A stretch of DNA of 64,000 nucleotides from positions 191,006 to 255,005 of the forward strand of contig MNCI01038293.1 of the NCBI GenBank assembly GCA_015680685.1, read 5' to 3'. The notes below the pieces were generated by a model. The model worked only from the letters and a program-made list of their open reading frames with translations. It ran no database searches and was not told where the DNA came from. Origin of the DNA: Gnetum montanum. Lineage: Eukaryota; Streptophyta; Gnetopsida; Gnetales; Gnetaceae. The translations under genes and the position numbers were made by a program. Positions 58,254 through 64,000 of the stretch are shown here, one piece after another. How positions within the stretch are numbered: position 1 is the first letter of the stretch; every line of letters starts with the position of its first letter.

Positions 58254-59097
58254 TGATGAGTCATGAAAGGTACCTCTACACTCAACCATATGAATCATGA
58301 AGTGTTCATGCATAATCCAATTGAATTCCATAGACTCTATGTCTTTCAATACACTAGTTGTCTGGGAAGTGAACCTCATCCTAATGGTCATTCATTGTCT
58401 TTCCAATTACACTTGTGATGTACAAAGGTATGGTTAAGTGTAATCGAGGCATATGATTTTTATTATTTTATGTTTTATGTTATTTGGTACTTAAAGTACA
58501 GAGATGGAGTAATTTAATAACTAATTTAATTTAACTACTTAACTAGTCTCCAACTAGCCCTAATAGAAGCATCCAATCTCACTTTCCGTACATGTCCTAA
58601 ACCCATGTATCCATTGTTGGATTACCAAGCACTATGCTATTGGGGGAACTAAGTAATAACACTACTAGGATTACCAAGTGGACATGTGTTTATGCTCGAA
58701 GTGGTCATACTTATGTGTTTACTTAATCACTATTTAGCCTATCTCACTTAATTACTAAGAAACATGAAATAAATAACTAAAAACATTAAAGACATGAATG
58801 AAACATTTAAAATATCTAGAATGATGCAAGGTTTATCAAGAAGCTCATCTTTATTGTTGCACACACTATCATGCTTAGGTACAAAAATGCTTAAATAAAT
58901 ATCTATACAGTCAACGACTCCTACTACAAGCACTTGAGAAAATATTCTAACTTTCAAATGTAAAATTTGCAAGAGTTCAACTACTACTATGACTTGACTC
59001 CCCATAAACACAAATGTGAGCTTGTATTTATAGTTTTTATTACAAGGCTACATCAATGGGGGACCATTGATATGACACTTTGACACTCATCAATATT
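58249..59097 (-). mobile_element. solo LTR in element H, ATATT duplication
   Basis: The LTR is 58254-59092 (839 bp), flanked by ATATT at 58249-58253 and 59093-59097. On the reverse strand it begins TGATGAGTGTC, has TATAAATA at 59032-59025 and ends CATGACTCATCA. U3 has a perfect 8-bp inverted repeat (ATCAATGG, GGGA, CCATTGAT) at 59052-59071. No primer site or polypurine tract adjoins it, so it is solo. Confidence 0.9.
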
Positions 59098-59693
59098 TAC
59101 ATTCCACACAACTTGTAATACTCATATGAGCTTATGAAACTATAACTAATGCAGATTGCATTCTATTTAAGCCAAATTTATAGCTAATTTTAGGACTTTT
59201 TGGTAGATTAAACTTCCCATAGTACAAACAATGAAGCAGAGTTGTAGATTTTGAAGCCTCTCAACACCACTTTCAATGTAGATTATTTTGTAGGTTAGTA
59301 GCAATAACATTTATCCCATGAATGAATCGAGAGATAATGTAGATTAAGTGCGACACACGACCTAGCATCTGTACTATATTCCCAAAATACTTTTTATTCT
59401 CTTACCTCTATATTAACATTGTTTTCTCACAATTAATACAAAGTTTGCAACTCTTGTTTTGCCAATATTTAATTAATTCTTATTTACTATATTTTTACAA
59501 TATGCTTTTGAAGTCCTACACATTGCATCTTTTATTTTTCTATTTTTGTTAAATACGCTCAGATTTTTAAGTCCCTAAGAGATCTAGTAGACCATTTACA
59601 ATGATCTAAATCCTTTTTTGAGGCCTATAGGATTTGAGGTTAAACTATTTTGTGTTGGGATTTTTTATTTTTAAGCATTGCATTTTTCAAGTC
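59093..59693 (+). repeat. element H LTR, 3' part
   Basis: AT-rich. Near 59565 it reads TTTTTAAGTCCCTAAGAG and then GTAGACCATTTA, resembling the U5 block of IN1 (AAGTCCCTGTCTAATCG, AGACCATTTA near 16724-16750). It ends shortly before the primer-site-like sequence at 59704. The assignment is inferential. Confidence 0.5.
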
Positions 59694-59703
59694 TTATAGT
59701 TTT

Positions 59704-59723
59704 TGGCACTAGAAGGAGCGCCT
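59704..59723 (+). promoter_or_regulatory. element H primer-binding site candidate
   Basis: TGGCACTAGAAGGAGCGCCT matches the IN1 site TGGAATTAGAAGGAGGGCCT at 16 of 20 positions, in the same place relative to the LTR end. Confidence 0.6.
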
Positions 59724-59784
59724 CTACTTGAATTCTTCATCTTACGCTAGCTAATTTGTTGGTGTATTTGTAATTTTTCACCTA

Positions 59785-60460
59785 TTTTAATGTTATAAGC
59801 TAGACTTATTTGCCAGCTTATTTACTATTATTCAACCTATTTACGTGATATAAGCTAGTTTATTTGCCAACATATTTGCAATTCTCTACCTCTATAACCT
59901 AGCTTATTTGCCAACTCATTTACTTTCTTTCAAAATATTTACGCATTATAAGCTAGCTTATTTGCTAGTTTATCCATAGTTTTTAGCCTATTTATGCTAT
60001 ATAAGCTAGGTTATTTGACAAGTTATTTGTAGTTCTTTGCCTCCATAAGCTAGCTTATTTACTTTTTTTTAGCCTATTTACGCCTTATAAGCTAGCTTAT
60101 TTGCAAGCTTATTTACTATATTCTAGCCTATTTATGTAATATAAGCTAGCTTATTTACCAGCTTATTTGAAATTATTTTTGTCCAAAAGCTAACTTATTT
60201 GACAACATATTTACTTTTTTATATACTATTTATGTATTATAAGCTAGCTTATTTACTATTTTCAGCCTATTTACCCAATATAAGTTATCTTATTTACAGT
60301 TCTTTGCCTCCATAAGCTAGCTTATTTGTCAACTTATTTACTTTTTTATAGCCTATTTATGCATTATAAGCTAGAGTATTTACTATTTTTCAGCCTATTT
60401 ATGTGACATAAGCTAACTTATTTGCCAACTTATTTAGAGGTCTCTGCCTTTATATGATAG
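59785..60460 (+). repeat. minisatellite with palindromic TAAGCTAGCTTA core
   Basis: About fourteen diverged units of roughly 42-54 bp: CCTATTTACG, ATAAGCTAGCTTATTTGCCA and GCTTATTTACT. Core positions are near 59795, 59849, 59895, 59948, 60000, 60045, 60087, 60141, 60187, 60238, 60280, 60312, 60366 and 60408. Two alternating variants occur (AGCCTATTTACG and TTTGCCTCC before the core). It lies downstream of the primer site, in the 5' untranslated region of H. The same core occurs in the H LTR (48656-48966, 57959-58253). Confidence 0.8.
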
Positions 60461-61019
60461 CTTAATTGCTAAATAGCATATTTTAGCCAAACAAGATAGC
60501 TTAATTGAAGTTAACTTGTTTACCCTCAAACAAGCTAGCTTATCTAAAGCAAGCCTATTTTACACATGTTAATGAAATACTAGAAAAATTGTATTTTTCT
60601 CATTACAATTACAAATCATATGTTGAGGCCATTGTAGTTGCAACTTGTATGCTACAACCTCACACGCTACAACCCATTTATAGTATAGCTTAAATATGTT
60701 GTGAGCTTTTTACGCTATACCTTCTTATGCTGTAGTTCCAAGCCACATAATTTAATTTAAAAATTTTATTAAAATTAAAATTTTAAAATTTAAAATTAAA
60801 TTAAATTAAAGCTTTTATCAACTCAACTAATTAATTAATTTTACATATTGTATGCCTTTTCCCTTAACTATTCTACCACACAACATCATTTCCACGACCT
60901 TAAGGACCTAGCCATGGTAGAGAATAGGGAATTCCTCAAGTAGTTAGAACTTAGTTCATTACATGTAACATTGATGAAAATACTATAACTTTATATGTGT
61001 GAAAATCCAAGCAAGTTTG
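60461..61019. other. AT-rich leader of element H
   Basis: No clear coding frame. 60750-60812 is a nearly pure A/T run made of AATTTAAA and TTAAATTA palindromes. A possible fragment (FHDLKDLAMVENREFL, near 60890-60945) may be the start of the gag-like ORF that follows, in another frame. Confidence 0.35.
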
Positions 61020-61406
61020 TGCATCCCATGTAGAGAGTTTAACTCTAAGCATCATTATGAATTGACCTATAAGGATGGAAAGGAAAACATCGCTTCACTG
61101 TATGATCATATCAAATTACATAAATTTTACATGTAGTTGTTAGCACAATTAGTAAGTGCAGGTGAGGACGGTAAAATTAGTGAAAAGGCTAGTTTAGGAT
61201 TCCACCCAGAGGATCAAGACAAGTTCAAAGTTGAATACGAGGCACATAGGCTTATAGGGGACATTATCCAATGATCTATCCCAGAAGTGACCATGTTTAA
61301 CTCTATACCTCCCATTTTAGTAGTGAACCACACTCTTCATATGACCTCCACAAGATCAAGTTCCCAACTTGCCTCCTTGTTCACTCTATTATTCACCTCT
61401 ACACCT
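61020..61406 (+). pseudogene. gag-like ORF fragment of element H, unknown family
   Basis: One frame of 129 codons with two stops reads CIPCREFNSKHHYELTYKDG, KENIASLYDHIKLHKFYM, LVSAGEDGKISEKASLGF and HPEDQDKFKVEYEAHRLIGD. It follows the H primer site and minisatellite, where gag is expected, and is cut at 61407 by the E6 LTR. I do not recognise the family. No zinc finger or catalytic motif is visible. Confidence 0.45.
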
Positions 61407-62426
61407 GATAAGACGTGGTTTGCGTCAGCCACGATATCGCGTACACGATATCGCAACTGATGCGATATCACATTCCCCGCAATATCGCGTATGTGATATC
61501 GCGTCCTTCCCTACGATATCGCGTACACGATAACACAGTCCGCCGCCATGTCTATAAATAAGAGGCGGCTCTCCCTTGTTTTGGGATACCAGTTTTAGTG
61601 TAGCGAAGCTCTGGCAGTTTGATCCCTCCAGAGTTAGAATTTTTCCCATGTCTGCCCGCAGTGTGGTGAATGTAATTGTACAGTGTCTTTATTCAAGTGT
61701 GTCCTACTTGGACACGCACATGACCAACAATAAAGATCGAGATTACTTCATCATTGTAGCATTCACTTAGTTTATTTATTTTTTATTTATTTAATGTTAT
61801 TTATTGCTTTCATAGCGCAGTGTGAGTACGACTTAACTACGAGCATCTACGGGTGTGTACTGCTAGTTAAGGAATCAGTTACTCATCACCATTAGTTTCT
61901 CACCTTTAAACTCCTAGAAGCGGAACGAGTACAACTTGATTACAAGCATTTAAGTGTGACTGCTTGGTAGCCCAGTGGTGTAGCTAGGGGGATCTACACT
62001 TGGTAACCCAGTGGCATATTTGGGGTTTATGCTTGGTAATCCCAATGGTGTACCTAGGCCTATGCTTGGTAGTCCCAGTGGCAGTCATGCACGAAGTCCA
62101 AGATGTGTACGGTTGATCAAGGAATCGATTGCTCATCACACTTAGGCTAGATTAGACTTTCTTACCCTTTTCCTCGTAGCTTAGCTTAGTTAATATTATT
62201 TTCCACTGCCTTCAGAAGTAGCGTAGATTAGAAACACATCATACACCTCATCTAAACTAAACCATGCGTGACATATGCAAAACTAGTCTAGGTGGGAAGA
62301 CAGCGAACTGCAACCTAAGGCTAACTATCTAGGTGCCACAACTAGTCCATCTATGGAGTTTGACTAGATCGCACGTGTGACGCTCGTTTCGTATGGTTGA
62401 GTGTAGGGGTACCTCGCCACTCATCA
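61407..62426 (+). repeat. E6 5' LTR (1020 bp)
   Basis: It begins TGATAAGACG and ends CGCCACTCATCA. U3 has ATATCGCGTACACGATAT-type palindromes at 61430-61540 and TATAAATA at 61553-61560. Up to about 61650 it follows the solo LTRs 44232 and 45520 (AAGCTCTGGCAGTTTGATCC). After that it follows the E1 LTR (TGCCCGCAGTGTG, AATAAAGATCGAGATTACTT). U5 contains four tandem TGCTTGGTAATCCCAGTGG units (61958-62085), against two in E1. Confidence 0.9.
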
Positions 62427-62450
62427 TTGGCGCTAGTTATCTGGATTAGT
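62427..62450 (+). promoter_or_regulatory. E6 primer-binding site, largely deleted
   Basis: After the LTR end the sequence reads TTGGCGCTAGTTATCTGGAT. In E1 it reads TTGGCACC, the rest of the primer site, ACAGTGCTAGTTATCTAGAT. About 21 bases, including most of the primer site, are missing between TTGGC and GCTAG; a GC shared at the joint suggests microhomology. Confidence 0.7.
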
Positions 62451-62540
62451 TAGATCATACAAGGTCGTTGTAAAGGACTTAATGATATATCTTTCAAAAA
62501 ATAATAATTATTAAAAAGTCACATAAATTCACACACAACA

Positions 62541-64000
62541 ATGTATCTCCGACAAGATGATAATACCGCCACATTTAGTGAGGAAGTTCATTGGAGAACC
62601 AATGAGCTATATGATGATGAAGGTTGGAGTATACAACCTGAAGTGGGAGTTTCCTATAAGCATGAACAAAAACAACGTCATCATAATGCATGAAAGCCTA
62701 ACTTACCATATGATGATGAACCCCCACTGGCCACTACAAGCTTAACACAAATACAAGAGGTTGTTCGAATCTCACGTAGGCATCGTAAAGAGAGCCATCT
62801 ACCCAGGCTCGATTTAAACAACTTTCCTAAATTTTCAAAAGGCTATGACTTAGAACCACATCAACATTTACTAGCCTTCTACGATGCCTGCACATGGAAT
62901 AACATTGATAACAGTTGGCAAAAACTTAATCTCTTTCCTATGACACTCGTTGACCAAGAAAAAGTATGGTATAGATCGTTAAAACCAAACTCGATACAAT
63001 GTTGGTCAACAATGGTAGAGGTCTTTAGCAAAAAATTTCAAACCTATGCAAGAGTGTCTGCCTTGAGAAAACAAATCCAAGGATGGAAACAAGAAAAACA
63101 TGAACCCTTGGACATGGCCTTAGAAATATATTATTCACTATTAAACAACTATCCAGGCCATGGGTTTTCCGAGGAAAGGCTCATGTACCATATCATTAAT
63201 GGGATACATAATGAAACCAGAGAGACCTTAGGAACATATGCCCAAGGTCAACTATACAACCTACGAACCCATCAAATCCAAGAGCTTATCAAGTGGGTAG
63301 CAAAAGAAGAAGGAGAATTAGCTACATGGGAGAGTGTTGAAAAACATCAACGGGACCAAAATCACAACTCAACAAAGGTCCATGATCATAACAAGGAGAG
63401 ATCAACAAATCTCAAGGTGGAAACATCATCTTTGCCAATACAACAATTGTTAGAAGAAGCTGAGGCAAAGATTAAAAAAATGTTGAAATGGATGAATCAA
63501 AAGTGTGGAGAATATATCAACATCATTGGAGATAGAGTTTTGACAACCCGAGAAGTAGGGTGAAACAGTAGACATTCGGAAAGAAGGAATGAAGGGACTA
63601 AGTGCTCAACTGCTAATCATACATATGAATGCAACATATGCCTGTATGATCATCCCAAAGGCCAATGCCCAGTCTTGTTACATCTACATGAGTATTGGGG
63701 AAACACATTACATCCAGAGTTCATACAGAGATACTGTGTTCGATCACAGTGGCAACAATCCCAGTCGTGGGGGAATCCACCCTTAGACTGGAGCCACCCT
63801 TCACATTTTCTAAATTCAAATGATTATAACTTTCAACATCCTATTTCTTCATTTGGGCCACCATACTCTATCTCACCACAACACTATTCTCCACAATACT
63901 ATCAGCCCATACCTCCAACACAACCACCACCTTGTGCACCCTACATTCCTCCTAACTTTTAGCATTCTTATCCTTTCCCTCCTTCCACAATGCCACCAAC
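62541..64000 (+). pseudogene. E6 gag, nearly intact, partial at the window edge
   Basis: It starts MYLRQDDNTATFSEEVHWRT. The capsid core at about 62800-63330 reads LPRLDLNNFPKFSKGYDLEP, MTLVDQEKVWYRSLKPNS, QIQGWKQEKHEPLDMALEIY and RETLGTYAQGQLYNLRTHQI. A Lys/Glu-rich part follows. A zinc-knuckle variant CNICLYDHPKGQC (C-X2-C-X3-H-X4-C) lies at 63630-63668. The tail from 63770 is Pro/Tyr/Ser-rich. In-frame stops are TGA at 62691-62693, TGA at 63561-63563 and TAG at 63960-63962; the last fits a changed CAG because similar composition continues after it. It lacks about 80 residues present after YDDED in E1. Confidence 0.87.

Larger units (their letters stand above)
61407..64000 (+). mobile_element. 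E6: Athila-like element, best preserved, runs off the window
   Basis: 5' LTR 61407-62426, a truncated primer site, then gag from 62541 to the edge. It retains many CpG sites in the LTR (ATATCGCG motifs) and only three stops in almost 490 gag codons, so it is the youngest element seen. The preceding ACACC (61402-61406) may be the target duplication; its partner is outside the window. Confidence 0.88.

Noticed and set aside
58748-59011. Reverse-strand 87-codon frame as a gene
   Set aside because: It lies wholly inside the solo LTR at 58254-59092; the equivalent LTR at 48967-49886 does not keep the frame.
48967-59092. The two reverse-strand LTRs as the ordinary LTR pair of one element E4
   Set aside because: The right LTR has ATATT on both sides and no primer site next to it; instead it adjoins a second copy of the left flank.
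1-64000. tRNA, rRNA or conserved host protein genes
   Set aside because: I found no cloverleaf-like tRNA boxes outside primer sites, no rRNA motifs and no intact recognisable host coding sequence on either strand.

Overview
This window looks like an intergenic stretch of a large, repeat-rich seed-plant nuclear genome. I see no intact host gene, no tRNA or rRNA gene and no CRISPR array. Almost every base belongs to old LTR retrotransposons, mostly Ty3/gypsy, that have inserted into one another and decayed. Stop codons repeatedly sit where a sister copy has Trp, Arg or Gln. Catalytic residues are lost by G-to-A changes, as expected of long-term loss of methylated cytosines. A gymnosperm is plausible but cannot be shown from this sequence alone.

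Layout. 1-3010: reverse-strand Tat-like pol (RT, RNase H, integrase), cut by the window edge. 3010-6210: non-coding DNA with a ~195-bp-spaced array of near-palindromes, which resumes at 26127 and leads into a decayed, apparently spliced ORF (26357-29579). 6211-26121: element E1, bounded by a perfect CTAAG target-site duplication; it encodes gag and a large extra ORF but no pol, and its 3' LTR is split by a second element, IN1 (15016-25867). 29580-30243: gutted Ty1/copia remnant. 30250-37432: element E3 (gag, protease, RT, part of integrase, 3' LTR), with an assembly gap at 34169-34485. 37438-45512: element B, reverse strand, again gag plus the extra ORF without pol; its gag carries a solo LTR. 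45513-47518: one LTR shared by element B and the next element C, itself holding another solo LTR. 48967-57958: element E4, reverse strand (pol, linker, extra ORF, 3' LTR). 57959-61406: a further Tat-like element H, containing a solo LTR and a minisatellite. 61407-64000: element E6, the best preserved, with LTR and gag running off the edge.

The most interesting system is the Athila-like family (E1, E3, B, C, E4, E6). Its full plan, assembled from several copies, is LTR, tRNA-Asp-type primer site, gag, pol, a ~2 kb non-coding linker, a third large ORF, polypurine tract, LTR. The third ORF (here 'ORFX') resembles the family annotated as putative plant transposon protein (Transposase_32-like) followed by a coiled-coil-like tail. 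In three copies (E1, B, E4) the linker carries a promoter-like block: a palindrome-rich stretch, then a TATATATA box, then conserved leader sequence. In element B this block shares 21 of 22 bases with the U3 of the same element's LTR. The U3 regions of the LTRs carry at least five unrelated palindrome arrays at the same place just upstream of TATAAATA, while R and U5 stay conserved. This suggests interchangeable U3 promoter modules and a second internal promoter derived from U3.

All coding calls are pseudogenes. Boundaries set by LTR ends and target-site duplications are firm. Boundaries of decayed ORFs are good to tens of bases at best.
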